Under the pieces are notes generated by a model. It saw nothing but the letters and a program-made list of their open reading frames with translations. It had not been told where the DNA came from and did no database searches. Positions 35,351-44,437 of a DNA stretch of 64,000 nt are shown piece after piece; the first letter of the stretch is position 1; every line of letters starts with the position of its first letter. The stretch spans positions 1,178,001 to 1,242,000 of the forward strand of contig NZ_CP084463.1 of assembly GCF_020405185.1 (NCBI RefSeq). Reading direction: 5' to 3'. The position numbers and the translations under genes were made by a program. The stretch is from Halomicrobium salinisoli (GTDB lineage Archaea > Halobacteriota > Halobacteria > Halobacteriales > Haloarculaceae).

Positions 35351-35703
35351 CGATCTTCAAGGAGAAGCTCGAGGAGGAGTACCTGACCCTCGCCGAGGCG
35401 AAGGCCGTCCTCGAGGACCTCGAGGCCGAGCGGGCGGCCGACGAGGAGCGCGAGATGCGGTACGAACTCGCGCGCGCGACCGAGCACGTCAACCGCTTCG
35501 CGCTCCTCGATCCCGAGGAGTCCCGCGAGTTCGTCGATCAGCTCATGGAGCTGGAGAAGGTCGACGAGGCCACGGCGTACAAGATCGCGAACCTCCGACC
35601 GCTCGACCGCGACGAGCTGCGGGCCGTCTTCGCCCAGGAGCGGTACTCGCTGTCCGGGGACGAGCTCGACGAGATCCTCAACGTCGTCAAGCAGTACGCG
35701 TAG
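35347..35703 (+). CDS. rpoF: DNA-directed RNA polymerase subunit F (Rpo4/Rpb4)
   Basis: A 118-residue Rpb4-like subunit. With subunit E (Rpo7) it forms the stalk of RNA polymerase and helps open-complex formation. The C-terminal HRDC-like region [18 protein letters not shown] then [20 protein letters not shown] is typical. It overlaps rpl21e by four bases, a conserved link between ribosomal and polymerase genes. A promoter-containing gap of 96 bases follows. Confidence 0.93.
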   Translation: MTIFKEKLEEEYLTLAEAKAVLEDLEAERAADEEREMRYELARATEHVNRFALLDPEESREFVDQLMELEKVDEATAYKIANLRPLDRDELRAVFAQERYSLSGDELDEILNVVKQYA

Positions 35704-35770
35704 CGGGTCGATCGGAGGGTCCGCCGTCGCCGAGTTCGCGGTTCGGTTCGCGGGTCGCCGACCCACGCCA

Positions 35771-35776
35771 TTAAGT
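35771..35776 (+). promoter_or_regulatory. TATA-like box for DUF655-ksgA-hemK2
   Basis: TTAAGT lies 24-29 bases upstream of the DUF655 ATG at 35800, in an otherwise GC-rich spacer. This suggests the downstream three genes can be expressed separately from L21e-RpoF. Confidence 0.5.
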
Positions 35777-35799
35777 AGGTTCTAGTCCTATCGCCGGGC

Positions 35800-36369
35800 A
35801 TGAGTGATTCCGAGAGCGGCGGCGGAATCGAGGCCGTCGTGCTCGACGTCCTGCCACACGGACGGAGCGACGACGACAGGCCTCGATACCAGAAGGAGCC
35901 GCTCGCCTTCGCCACGGGCATCGAGGACTTTCGCCTGTACGAGATCGTCCTCGACGAGGACGCCGACGTGAGCTTCGGCGACCGGATCGACGTCACCGAC
36001 CGGTCCTTCCAGCGGGTCGACGAGGTCGAGTACGAGGACCTCCCCAGCGGCGCTCAGTCGGAACTGGAGTACGCCGTCGAGGACCTCGTCGAGGCAGAGG
36101 CCGAGCGGTTCGTCGACTTCTTCAACGAGGCCCAGCCGATCACGCTGCGGCTCCACCAGCTGAATCTCCTGCCGGGGATCGGCAAGAAGCTCAGGAACAC
36201 GATCCTCGACGAGCGCAAGCGCCAGCCCTTCGAGAGCTTCGAGGATCTGGAAGAGCGGGTCGGCGGCCTCCACAGCCCCCGGGAGGTGCTGGTCGAGCGC
36301 ATCCTCGAGGAGCTGCGCGAGGACGACCTGAAGTACCGGATCTTCGTCCGCGAGGAGGACCAGGAGTGA
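35800..36369 (+). CDS. DUF655 family putative nucleic-acid-binding protein
   Basis: A 189-residue archaeal protein. The N-terminal half (residues 10-75) is an OB-like beta region (EAVVLDVLPHGRSDD, FRLYEIVLDEDADVSFGDRI). The C-terminal half has a helix-hairpin-helix: LNLLPGIGKKLRNTILDER near 121, then FEDLEERVGGLHSP. Its fixed position before KsgA suggests a role in rRNA processing or transcription, but the function is not established. It overlaps the ksgA GTG start by four bases. Confidence 0.88.
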   Translation: MSDSESGGGIEAVVLDVLPHGRSDDDRPRYQKEPLAFATGIEDFRLYEIVLDEDADVSFGDRIDVTDRSFQRVDEVEYEDLPSGAQSELEYAVEDLVEAEAERFVDFFNEAQPITLRLHQLNLLPGIGKKLRNTILDERKRQPFESFEDLEERVGGLHSPREVLVERILEELREDDLKYRIFVREEDQE

Positions 36370-37265
36370 GCGGACCCGAGAGCGCGGGCGAGGGCGGAGC
36401 GGCGGACGCCGGCGAGCACGGGGACCGCGACCCCGACGCCCTGCGTCGCCGGGCGGACGCCTACGGCGACCCGGGCCAGGACCAGCACTTCCTCGTGGAC
36501 GACCGGGTGCTGGACCGGCTGCCGGGCTACGCCGACGCGGTCGTCGACCTCGCCGACGCACACGTCCTGGAGATCGGGGCCGGCACGGGGGCGCTGACCG
36601 ATCGCCTGCTGGCCGCGGCCGACCGCGTCACCGCCGTCGAGCGCGACCCGGACCTCGCCGCGTTCCTCCGCGAGGAGTTCGCCGACGCGATCGAGGCGAA
36701 GCGGCTGACCGTCGTCGAGGGCGACGCGCTCGAGGTCGACCTCCCCGAGTTCGACGTCTCGGTCTCGAACCTGCCCTACGGGGCCTCGAGCGAGATCGCG
36801 TTCCGCCTGCTACCGCTGGATCGGCCCCTCGTGCTGATGTTCCAGCGGGAGTTCGCCGAGCGGATGGCGGCCGACCCCGGCACGGACGACTACGGGCGGC
36901 TCTCCGTCACGGCGGGCCACTACGCCGACGTCGAGGTGGTCGAGACGGTGCCGCGGGAGGCCTTCGCCCCCCAGCCCCGCGTCGAGAGCGCCGTGGTGCG
37001 GACGGTCCCGAGGGAGCCGGACTACGAGGTGCCGAGCGACGACTTCTTCCTCCGGTTCCTGAAGGCGATCTTCACCCAGCGGCGGAAGACGATGCGCAAC
37101 GCCGTCCGGAACACGGCCCACATCTCGAACCTGGGCGACCCTGACGCCGTCGTCGACGCGGCGGACGAGGCGCTAATGGGCAAGCGAGCGGGCGAGATAC
37201 CGCCGGCGACGTTCGCCGAACTGGCGACGGTCGCCTGGGAGGTCGGGGAGCCCGAGGATGGCTGA
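36366..37265 (+). CDS. ksgA: 16S rRNA dimethyladenosine transferase (KsgA/RsmA/Dim1)
   Basis: A 299-residue SAM-dependent enzyme that dimethylates the two adjacent adenines of the helix-45 loop of 16S rRNA. It begins with GTG overlapping the DUF655 TGA (GTGA). The first 30 residues are an acidic haloarchaeal extension. GQDQHFLVDDRVLDRL near 36 is the family start, VLEIGAGTGALTDRLL near 67 binds SAM, VSNLPYGASSEIAFRLL near 132 is the catalytic NLPY motif, and FTQRRKTMRNAVRN near 236 is the C-terminal RNA-binding part. Confidence 0.95.
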   Translation: MSGPESAGEGGAADAGEHGDRDPDALRRRADAYGDPGQDQHFLVDDRVLDRLPGYADAVVDLADAHVLEIGAGTGALTDRLLAAADRVTAVERDPDLAAFLREEFADAIEAKRLTVVEGDALEVDLPEFDVSVSNLPYGASSEIAFRLLPLDRPLVLMFQREFAERMAADPGTDDYGRLSVTAGHYADVEVVETVPREAFAPQPRVESAVVRTVPREPDYEVPSDDFFLRFLKAIFTQRRKTMRNAVRNTAHISNLGDPDAVVDAADEALMGKRAGEIPPATFAELATVAWEVGEPEDG

Positions 37266-37899
37266 GGAGAGCGCCGACGGGGCCGGCGACCCGGCCGGAG
37301 AGGACGGCGCCGACGAGGGCGATCGGCCCGACCTGGCCGACCAGCGCGGCGTCGAGTCGGTCTACCAGCCGGCCGAGGACTCCCAGTTGCTCGCCGAGGC
37401 CGCCACGGGGTTCGTCGACCCGGGCGACCGGGCGCTGGACGTCGGTACCGGCTCGGGCTACGTCGCCGAGGCGCTTTCCGCCGCCGGCGCGGACGTCCTG
37501 GCGTCGGACGTCAACCCCCACGCCTGCCGACAGGCCAGGGAACGCGGCGTGACCGCCGTCCGCGGGGACCTCGTGGCGCCGTTCCGCGAGGACGCCTTCG
37601 ACGTCGTGACCTTCAATCCGCCGTACCTGCCGACCGACGAGGAGAAGGAGTGGGACGACTGGATGGAGGAGGCGCTGTCGGGCGGGCGGGACGGTCGCCG
37701 GCTGATCGATCCGTTCCTCGAGGACCTCCATCGCGTCCTCGTGCCGGGCGGGCTCGGGTTCATGGTGCTGAGCAGCCTCACCGGGATCGACGGCGTGCGG
37801 GACTTCGCCCGCCGGAACGGCCTGCTCACGCGGGAGGTCAACGCCGAGAAGCACCCCTACGAGCGGCTGGTCGTGCTGGAACTGACGGCGAATCACTGA
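37258..37899 (+). CDS. HemK2/MTQ2-type protein methyltransferase
   Basis: A 213-residue SAM-dependent methyltransferase. After an acidic 25-residue extension come VYQPAEDSQLLAEAA near 37, the SAM motif ALDVGTGSGYVAEAL near 60, and the catalytic FNPPYLPTDEEKEWDDW near 120. The NPPY motif fits glutamine N5-methylation of release factor aRF1. It overlaps ksgA by eight bases and closes this conserved translation/ribosome operon. Confidence 0.92.
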   Translation: MAEESADGAGDPAGEDGADEGDRPDLADQRGVESVYQPAEDSQLLAEAATGFVDPGDRALDVGTGSGYVAEALSAAGADVLASDVNPHACRQARERGVTAVRGDLVAPFREDAFDVVTFNPPYLPTDEEKEWDDWMEEALSGGRDGRRLIDPFLEDLHRVLVPGGLGFMVLSSLTGIDGVRDFARRNGLLTREVNAEKHPYERLVVLELTANH

Positions 37900-38002
37900 C
37901 CGACTGGACGCGTCTGGATCGCAGTAAGTTACCATGTAGCATCCTTCCGGTGACCACCACGCACGGGGCGCTTTTGCGTAGCGGCCGTCAAGCACCGGTA
38001 CT

Positions 38003-39334
38003 ATGCGGCTCGTCCAGGCGACCGTCCCGTACGGCGTGCTCGAAGGGGTGACAGAGCGCCTCGACGAGCACGGCGTCGACTACTTCGCGATGGACGAGAC
38101 GGCCACCGACGACTACGTGGCCGTGCTGTACTTCTCGGTGCCGCGGGAGGAGCTCGAGTCCCTGCTGTCGGGGCTCTACGAGACGGGCCTGGACGCCGAG
38201 GACCACGTCTCGGTCATCGACAGCGAGGTGGACCTGTTCGGGCGGGCGGAGGCCAGTCCCGGAACGCGGGAGGGACACAAGGGCGTCGCCGGCGGGGAGC
38301 TCGTCGGTCGGACGGAGGAGCTCCTGCCCAACGTCCGGACCTACGTCTCGATGATCGTCCTGAGCGTGATCGTCGCGACGACCGGCCTGCTGCTGGACTC
38401 GGTCGCGGTGGTCGTGGGGGCGATGGTCATCGCCCCGCTGTACGGGCCGGCGGTCAGCACCAGCGTCGGCACCGTGGTCGGCAACAGGCGGCTGTTCACC
38501 CGGGGGATCGAGCTCCAGGTGATCGGCGTGGTCATCGCGGTCGCCGGGGCCACGCTGTTCGCCTGGTTCCTGAAGGTCGGCTACCTCTCGCCCGCGGGGC
38601 TCGCCATCACGTCGACCCCGCAGATCGCGAGCCGGCTCTCGCCGGACATCCTCTCGCTCGTCGTCGCGCTCGTCGCCGGCGTCGCCGGCATCCTCGGGAT
38701 GGCGACCAGCACGCGAGTCACGCTCGTCGGCGTCATGATGGCCGCGGCGCTGCTCCCGCCCGCCGCGGTCGTGGGCATCGGGATCGCCTGGTGGGAGCCG
38801 CCCGTCGCCGTCCACGCGGCCGCCCTCCTCGCCGTCAACGTCCTCGCGATCAACTTCGCGGGGCTCGTGACCCTGTGGTACCTCGGCTACCGACCCCACT
38901 CGCGGATCCAGCTCTCGCAGACCCGACGCCACCTGGCGAAGCGGGCGGGGCTGCTCCTCGTCGGCATCGTCCTGGTCTCCGGGCTGCTCGTGAGCGTCTC
39001 CTACCAGAACGTCCAGCAGTCACAGCTGGAGCAGAGCATCGGCGATCAGGTCGCGGAGCTCCTCGACGAGGAGCGGTACGCGAACGTCAGCCTCGTGAAC
39101 GTCAAGGCCATCGAGCAGCAGGGAACGGTGCTGAGCGAGACCGATCGCGTAGTGGTGACGATCGGTAGACCCCCGGACCAGCCCCGCCCCGGGCTGCGAT
39201 ACGAGATCGACGATCTGGTCAGAGACGAGACCGAGGCCGACGTGGCGGTGGACGTCCGCGTCGTACTGGTGTACACCGAGACCTGGGACACGGACGTCTC
39301 GAACCCCACTGCGACAATTCCGGGTATGGAGTGA
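38003..39334 (+). CDS. DUF389 family membrane protein (TIGR00341 type)
   Basis: A 443-residue protein. The N-terminal 85 residues are a soluble alpha/beta domain (MRLVQATVPYGVLEGVTERL). From 112 on there are about six to seven helices with the DUF389 hallmark VVVGAMVIAPLYGPAVSTSV near 139 and TLVGVMMAAALLPPAAVVGI near 244. The last 120 residues are soluble, probably outside the membrane core. Function is unproven. It stands alone between hemK2 and the methionine synthase pair. Confidence 0.88.
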   Translation: MRLVQATVPYGVLEGVTERLDEHGVDYFAMDETATDDYVAVLYFSVPREELESLLSGLYETGLDAEDHVSVIDSEVDLFGRAEASPGTREGHKGVAGGELVGRTEELLPNVRTYVSMIVLSVIVATTGLLLDSVAVVVGAMVIAPLYGPAVSTSVGTVVGNRRLFTRGIELQVIGVVIAVAGATLFAWFLKVGYLSPAGLAITSTPQIASRLSPDILSLVVALVAGVAGILGMATSTRVTLVGVMMAAALLPPAAVVGIGIAWWEPPVAVHAAALLAVNVLAINFAGLVTLWYLGYRPHSRIQLSQTRRHLAKRAGLLLVGIVLVSGLLVSVSYQNVQQSQLEQSIGDQVAELLDEERYANVSLVNVKAIEQQGTVLSETDRVVVTIGRPPDQPRPGLRYEIDDLVRDETEADVAVDVRVVLVYTETWDTDVSNPTATIPGME

Positions 39335-39402
39335 CCGGCGCCCGCTCACCAGTGCGCCGTCGCTCCGCGGAAGATTACCGCAGGGCATGAAGTCGAATAG
39401 GA

Positions 39403-39410
39403 AATATTAA
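39403..39410 (+). promoter_or_regulatory. TATA box of the split metE pair
   Basis: AATATTAA lies 27-34 bases upstream of the ATG at 39437, within an A/T-rich spacer (GAAATATTAAAG). The spacing implies a near-leaderless transcript covering both MetE-like genes. Confidence 0.65.
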
Positions 39411-39436
39411 AGCTCGTCATTTCGTATGCACGCCCA

Positions 39437-40450
39437 ATGCCAGAGGTACTCTCAGCGACGCCCGGTCTCTATCCGCTGCCGGACTGGGCCAAAGACGAGC
39501 TCGCCGGCCTGAAGGGCCGCCAGAAGGGCGGTCTGATCTCCGGCGACGAGGGCGAAGCGATCGTCGCGGCCTACGAACAGGCCCGGGAGGAGGTCGTCGA
39601 CCTCCAGACAGACGCCGGCCTCGACCTGGCCGTCGAGGGCCAGCTGCGGTGGGACGACATGCTCGCTCACCCGCTGGCCGTCGCGGACGCCGTCGAGACG
39701 CGCGGCATCGTCCGCTACTACGACAACAACAACTTCTACAGGGAGCCGGTCGTCACCGACGACCTCGCCGCCAGCGGCGACGTGGGCGCCGAACTCGACG
39801 CCGCGAGCGGGCACGTCGACGACGGGCTCGCCGCGGTGCTGCCCGGTCCCTATACGCTCGCGGACCTGGCCGCCGACGAGCACTACGGCGACAGCGAGTC
39901 GTTCCTCGCGGCCGTCGCCGACTTCCTGGCCGCCGAGGCCGAGCAGTTCTCCGACGTGGAGACGCTGTTCCTGCTGGAGCCGTCGCTGCTGGAGTCCCCG
40001 CCGGGCGACGGCGCGGACGAGCGCGCCAGCGAGGCCATCGACGCGGTCGCCTCGGCGACCGACGCCGACGTGGTCGCCCACACCTACTGGGAGTCCCACG
40101 GCGGCGACGGTAGCTTAGACGAGAAGGTGTACGCCCACCTGCTCGATGCGGACATCGACGCCGTCGGCTTCGACCTCGTGGCCGACCACGAGGGCAGCAC
40201 CTACCTGATCAACGAGTACGGCTGCACGGACGACGTCGCGCTGGGCGTCGTCGACGGCCAGAACACGCTGGTCGAGGACACGGAGGAGGTCGCTGAGCGC
40301 GTCGAGTGGACGCTCTCGAACACGCCCGGCGCCGACTTCGAGACGGTGTACGCGACGATCAACACGCCGACGTTCTACCTGCCCTCGAGCAAGTTCGAGG
40401 AGAAACTGGAGACGCTCGGTGCCCTCGAACTGACGGAGGTGACAGCATGA
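39437..40450 (+). CDS. MetE-like protein 1 (N-terminal-domain equivalent, no zinc ligands)
   Basis: A 337-residue cobalamin-independent methionine synthase-fold barrel. It shows family segments such as VLPGPYTLADLA near 136 and DVALGVVDGQNTLVEDTEEV near 272. However, the HxC zinc motif of active MetE is HTYW here, and no SPDCG motif is present. It therefore resembles the N-terminal barrel of full-length MetE, which binds the folate tail but has no metal site. The next gene supplies the metal-binding half and overlaps by four bases. Together they look like a split MetE. Confidence 0.85.
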   Translation: MPEVLSATPGLYPLPDWAKDELAGLKGRQKGGLISGDEGEAIVAAYEQAREEVVDLQTDAGLDLAVEGQLRWDDMLAHPLAVADAVETRGIVRYYDNNNFYREPVVTDDLAASGDVGAELDAASGHVDDGLAAVLPGPYTLADLAADEHYGDSESFLAAVADFLAAEAEQFSDVETLFLLEPSLLESPPGDGADERASEAIDAVASATDADVVAHTYWESHGGDGSLDEKVYAHLLDADIDAVGFDLVADHEGSTYLINEYGCTDDVALGVVDGQNTLVEDTEEVAERVEWTLSNTPGADFETVYATINTPTFYLPSSKFEEKLETLGALELTEVTA

Positions 40451-41532
40451 GCAACCGACCCGCGGACAACCGCGAACAGTTCCGGCCCGAGGACCACGAG
40501 AACGACAACTTCCTGCTGACGACGGTCGTCGGCAGCTACAAGAAGCCCAAGTGGCTCGACCGCGCGCGCGAGCTGTACGAGGACCCCGAGGACGGCTTCG
40601 GCGACGAGGAGTGGGAAGAGGCCAAGGACGACGCCGCCCGCCTCATCACCGACGAACACGAGCGGTCCGACCTCGACGTCGTCGTCGACGGCGAGATGCG
40701 CCGCAAGGAGATGGTCGAGTACTTCGCCCACCTGATCGACGGCTACGAGTTCAACGGCCGCGTGAAGGTCTGGGGCCACAACTACTTCGACAAGCCCAGC
40801 GTCGCGGACGAGGTCGAGTACGGCGAGGAGTGGCTCGTCGACGAGTACGAGTTCACCAGCGACGTCGCCGACAGTCCCGTCAAGGTGCCGATCACCGGTC
40901 CCTACACCCTCGCGAACTGGACGTTCAACGAGGCCTACGACACCGACGAGGAGCTGGCCTACGACCTCGCGGAGCTCGTCAACACCGAGATCGAGCGCCT
41001 CGTCGACGCCGGCGCCCGCTACATCCAGATCGACGAGCCCGCGCTGGCGACCACGCCCGACGACCACGCGATCGTCGGCGAGTGCCTCGAGCGGATCGTC
41101 GCGGACATTCCCGAGGAGGTCCGCATCGGCCTCCACGTCTGCTACGGCGACTACTCCCGCATCTATCCCGAGGTGCTGGACTACCCGGTCGACGAGCTCG
41201 ACCTGGAACTGACCAACGGCGACTACGAGCAGATCGACGTCTTCACCGAGCCCGAGTTCACGCTCGACCTCGCGCTGGGCGTCGTCGACAACCACACCGC
41301 CGAGGTCGAGAGCGTCGCGGAGATCAAGGAGAACATCAAGCAGGGGTTCAAGGTCGTCCCGCCGGAGCAGCTGACCATCTCCCCGGACTGCGGCCTGAAG
41401 CTGCTGCCCCGCGAGATCGCCTACGAGAAGATGGCGAACATGGTGCAGGCCGCCCGCGAGGTCGAGGCGGAACTCGACGCCGGAGAGATCGACGTCGGGT
41501 ACGCGGCGCCCGAGGTCAGCGCCGACGATTGA
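40447..41532 (+). CDS. Methionine synthase, catalytic MetE-type half
   Basis: A 361-residue MetE C-terminal-type barrel. Zinc ligands are visible: GLHVCYGDYS near 234 (His and Cys), the Glu of DLELTNGDYE near 256, and SPDCGLKLLPRE near 320 (second Cys). TTVVGSYKKPKW near 24 is the family start (GSfPr-like), and VPITGPYTLANW and YIQIDEPAL are also present. It would transfer a methyl group to homocysteine. The methyl donor (folate or a corrinoid/other carrier) cannot be decided from sequence; stand-alone core-MetE proteins of archaea can be folate-independent. Confidence 0.9.
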   Translation: MSNRPADNREQFRPEDHENDNFLLTTVVGSYKKPKWLDRARELYEDPEDGFGDEEWEEAKDDAARLITDEHERSDLDVVVDGEMRRKEMVEYFAHLIDGYEFNGRVKVWGHNYFDKPSVADEVEYGEEWLVDEYEFTSDVADSPVKVPITGPYTLANWTFNEAYDTDEELAYDLAELVNTEIERLVDAGARYIQIDEPALATTPDDHAIVGECLERIVADIPEEVRIGLHVCYGDYSRIYPEVLDYPVDELDLELTNGDYEQIDVFTEPEFTLDLALGVVDNHTAEVESVAEIKENIKQGFKVVPPEQLTISPDCGLKLLPREIAYEKMANMVQAAREVEAELDAGEIDVGYAAPEVSADD

Positions 41533-41717
41533 ATCGGCGAGCGCGTCGGCGCGAGCCGTCGATCGGGGGCGCAGCGGACGACTGCCGCCCTCGACTTGCA
41601 CTCGGGTTTTCTAGACGTCGAGCCCAGATAGCTCCAGTTCCCTCGTGGGACGACCGTATGCTATCGAATCACGAACAAGAGTTATAGGTCAGTCTGCCAA
41701 CCACTTCAGTAAGAACC

Positions 41718-42227
41718 ATGGCCAGCGACGATCACCAGCGGCGAGCGGAACTGTACCTGCGCGGCGACACCTACGGCACGTACGAGGCCCAGCAGGCGGT
41801 CCTGGAGCGGGTCGAGGCACTGGCGGCCGGCGACGCGCTCGACGCGGCCGAGGTGGCCGACGAGTGGCAGCGGATCCGGACCACGGACGAGGACCGGCGC
41901 GACGGCGCCGTCGAGACCTACGTGGAGTTCGCCGACTGGGCCGAGCGCAACGGCTACAGCCTCGGGCCGGCCTTCGAGCAGCGGACGCGCTCGTACGTGG
42001 GGCTCGACCGGGTCGACGACGTCGTGGTGTTCCCGGTCGTCTCCCTGGCCGTCTACGAGGACGACCGGCTCCGGGGCGTGTTCCCCTGTTCCGACGACGA
42101 GCGGACCTACCGCGTCCAGGACTGCCTGGCGGCCTTCGAGCGCGGCGACGCGGACTGGCTCGCGCAGTTCGACGCCGTGACCGTCGACCGGACCGAGCCC
42201 CGGCTCGAGCCGGCGACCGGCGACTGA
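41718..42227 (+). CDS. Conserved haloarchaeal protein (HTH_63-like)
   Basis: A 169-residue soluble protein starting MASDDHQRRAELYLRGDTYG, then TYEAQQAVLERVEALAAG. The LYLRGDTYG...QQAV start and the later VVFPVVSLAVYEDDRLRGVFP, followed by RVQDCLAAFERG, recall a haloarchaeal family annotated as HTH domain proteins (HTH_63). No DNA-binding helix is obvious to me, so the label is tentative. It lies alone, after a 185-base gap holding a weak A/T-rich promoter region near 41680. Confidence 0.6.
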   Translation: MASDDHQRRAELYLRGDTYGTYEAQQAVLERVEALAAGDALDAAEVADEWQRIRTTDEDRRDGAVETYVEFADWAERNGYSLGPAFEQRTRSYVGLDRVDDVVVFPVVSLAVYEDDRLRGVFPCSDDERTYRVQDCLAAFERGDADWLAQFDAVTVDRTEPRLEPATGD

Positions 42228-42314
42228 CGCCGACCGCGGGCGCCCCGTCGCGACTCGGGGACGTCGCCCGCGGGCTCCGGGAACTATTTATCGCGCCGCG
42301 GCCCAGTCGTGCGT

Positions 42315-43172
42315 ATGCCGCGGGTCGTCTGCGCCGGGCACGTCAACTGGGACGTCACCCTCCGGGTGGACAGGCTGCCCGGGCCCGACGACGAGGCGCG
42401 CATCGTCGACGAGACTCACTCCGGCGGTGGCAGCGCCTCCAACGTGGCCGTCGTGCTGGCGGGACTCGACGTGGACGCCACGCTCCTGGGGAGCGTCGGC
42501 AGCGACGAGTACGGCGAGCGGACGCGCCGGGAACTGACCGGCGCCGGGGTGGACACGCGCCTCGTCGAGTCCGGCGGCGGCACCGCCGTGAAGTACGCCC
42601 TCGTCGACGCGGACGGCGAGGTGGCGGTGCTGGGCAACGACGGCGCCAACGAGGCCTACGCGCCCGAGGACCTGCCCGACGAGGACCTGGCGGCCGCCGA
42701 CCACCTCCACCTGACCGGCCAGGACCCCGAGACGGCCCGCGCGCTCGCCCGTCGAGCCGCCGACGCCGGCGTCCCCGTCAGCTTCGATCCGGGCCGACGA
42801 CTGGGCGACCGCGAGTACGACGCGGTCCTCGAGCACGTGGACACGCTGTTCTGCAACGACCGGGAGGCGACCGTGGCGGCCGAGGTGGGGCTCCTCTCGG
42901 CGGTTCCCCGCGTCGTCGTCACCGACGGGGCCGGCGGCGCCCGCCTGGAGGCCGACGGCCGGACGGTCTCCCACGGCGGGTTCGACGTGGACCCCATCGA
43001 CACCACCGGCGCCGGCGACGCCTTCGCGGCCGGCTACCTGGCGGCGCGCTTCGAGGGCGACGAGGCGTACGCGCTGGCTGTCGGGAACGTCTGCGGCGCG
43101 CTGGCCGCCCGGACGGTCGGCGCGCGCGTGCAGGCCGACTGGCGCGAGGTCGAGGCGCTGCTGGACGGGTGA
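42315..43172 (+). CDS. PfkB-family carbohydrate kinase
   Basis: A 285-residue ribokinase-like kinase. The N-terminal GHVNWDVTLRVDRLPGPDDE and GGGSASNVAVVLAGL near 36 are PfkB signature 1 features. The C-terminal DPIDTTGAGDAFAAGYLAARF near 222 holds the catalytic Asp and anion hole. It phosphorylates a sugar or nucleoside with ATP; which one is unknown. A GTG two codons upstream is possible, but ATG 42315 matches the family. It converges on a phosphotransferase gene. Confidence 0.9.
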   Translation: MPRVVCAGHVNWDVTLRVDRLPGPDDEARIVDETHSGGGSASNVAVVLAGLDVDATLLGSVGSDEYGERTRRELTGAGVDTRLVESGGGTAVKYALVDADGEVAVLGNDGANEAYAPEDLPDEDLAAADHLHLTGQDPETARALARRAADAGVPVSFDPGRRLGDREYDAVLEHVDTLFCNDREATVAAEVGLLSAVPRVVVTDGAGGARLEADGRTVSHGGFDVDPIDTTGAGDAFAAGYLAARFEGDEAYALAVGNVCGALAARTVGARVQADWREVEALLDG

Positions 43173-43194
43173 GAGCGACGACTCCGAGGGAGCG

Positions 43195-44211
43195 TCAGGC
43201 CTCGGGCAGCGACTCGACGAGGCGCTCGAACTGCTCGCGGTACTGGGCCTCGGCGCGGGCCCGCGCCAGCCCCGTCTCGTCTGCGAAGGCGTCCTCGAAG
43301 CCGCCCATCCGCCACAGCAGCGTCGAGAGCTGGTAGATCGGGCGCCGGCGCTCGTACTCCTCGCCGAACGTGAAGTCACGCTCGGAGCGGTAGCCGTCGT
43401 GCAGCGCCCCGCGGAGGCGATCGCGGATCTCCGGGTCCCGGAACGAGGAGTCGACGAAGAGGAACTCGGTGGCGGCGAGGTTGTACTCGGGGTGGGCGGC
43501 GAGGACGTCCTGCCAGTCGAGGACGGCCGTGATCGGATCCTCGAGGTTCCCGTCGAACAGGAGGTTCGCCGGCCGGAAGTCGTCGTGGACGAGCCGCGGG
43601 ACGCCGTCCTCGGGGACGAGGGCCATCGCCGGCTCCAGGGCCGCCTCGGCGCGCTCCCGGAGGTCCGCGAAGGGCGTCCCCGCCAGCCCGTCGAGGTGCC
43701 CCCAGGTCAGCTCCCGGAAGTACTCCCGCCAGCTGCCAGTCAGGTCGCGGACGATGATCCGGTCCTCCCAGAGGTCGAGCCAGCCGTAGGCCTCGAAGGC
43801 GATCTCCTCGTGGAGGTCGCCCAGCATCGCCCCGGCCTGTCGCATCACCCGCTCGCGGACCTCGGTCGTCAGCTCCGGGAACGCCTCGGCGAGGTTGTCG
43901 CCCTCCAGTCGCGCGGTCACGAAGTACGGCGGCACGTCCATGTCGGGCTCGGGCTCGAAGACGAGGATCTCCGGGACGGGCACGTCGGTTCGCTTGGCGA
44001 CGTACTCGTGCAGTTTCGGCTCGACGGCGAACGATTCCATGTGCGGCGGCTCGAACTTCAGGACTACCTCGTACTCCTCGCCCCGGTGTTCGAGGCTCAC
44101 CATGTACACGTCGCTCTGGTGGCCCCCACCCGGCCGCTCGAACGAGAAGTCGGCGTAGTCGGGGCCGGACTCCTCGAGGACCGCCTCGATGTCGGCGACG
44201 GGACTCGACAC
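43195..44211 (-). CDS. Aminoglycoside phosphotransferase-like (APH family) kinase
   Basis: A 338-residue phosphotransferase-family protein. VVLKFEPPHMESF near residue 47 gives the ATP-binding Lys, LVHDDFRPANLLFDG near 215 is the Brenner motif HxDxxxxN, and VLDWQDVLAAHPEYNLA near 238 carries the metal-binding Asp. The start is GTG at 44211 (SSPVADIEAVLEESG); codons upstream are not family-like. The natural substrate is unknown; choline/ethanolamine or sugar-type substrates are as likely as an antibiotic. Confidence 0.85.
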   Translation of the reverse strand: MSSPVADIEAVLEESGPDYADFSFERPGGGHQSDVYMVSLEHRGEEYEVVLKFEPPHMESFAVEPKLHEYVAKRTDVPVPEILVFEPEPDMDVPPYFVTARLEGDNLAEAFPELTTEVRERVMRQAGAMLGDLHEEIAFEAYGWLDLWEDRIIVRDLTGSWREYFRELTWGHLDGLAGTPFADLRERAEAALEPAMALVPEDGVPRLVHDDFRPANLLFDGNLEDPITAVLDWQDVLAAHPEYNLAATEFLFVDSSFRDPEIRDRLRGALHDGYRSERDFTFGEEYERRRPIYQLSTLLWRMGGFEDAFADETGLARARAEAQYREQFERLVESLPEA

Positions 44212-44327
44212 GACCCTCCGTTGTACGGCGAGGGTCAAAAGTGTGCTAGGTCCGTCCGCCCCGGTCGCGATCGACCCCGTCCGGAAACGCCCTCGTACTG
44301 ATTTACGCTGCGGCCCTAGCCGACCGC

Positions 44328-44432
44328 ATGACACGGACCGATCGCGACGCCCACTGCCGGATCTGCGGGGCGGAGTTCGAGGACCACAACGAGCTCCGCC
44401 GTCACCTCCGCGAAGTCGGCCTCGTCGACTGA
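44328..44432 (+). CDS. 34-residue zinc-finger-like micro-protein
   Basis: A very short ORF (MTRTDRDAHCRICGAEF, then EDHNELRRHLREVGLVD) preceded by a promoter-like stretch (TGATTTACGC, about 27 bases upstream). It has C-x2-C and a following His at the C2H2 position (x12), but the last His of a classical finger is absent. The His inside EDHNE could act instead. Haloarchaea have many such CxxC micro-proteins. It lies between the divergent APH-like gene and the convergent mptE-like gene. Confidence 0.55.
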   Translation: MTRTDRDAHCRICGAEFEDHNELRRHLREVGLVD

Positions 44433-44437
44433 GACGG

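Noticed and set aside
43195..44211. Antibiotic-resistance aminoglycoside kinase
   Set aside because: Only the general APH fold motifs are present; such proteins in archaea commonly act on other small molecules, and there is no sign of transfer.
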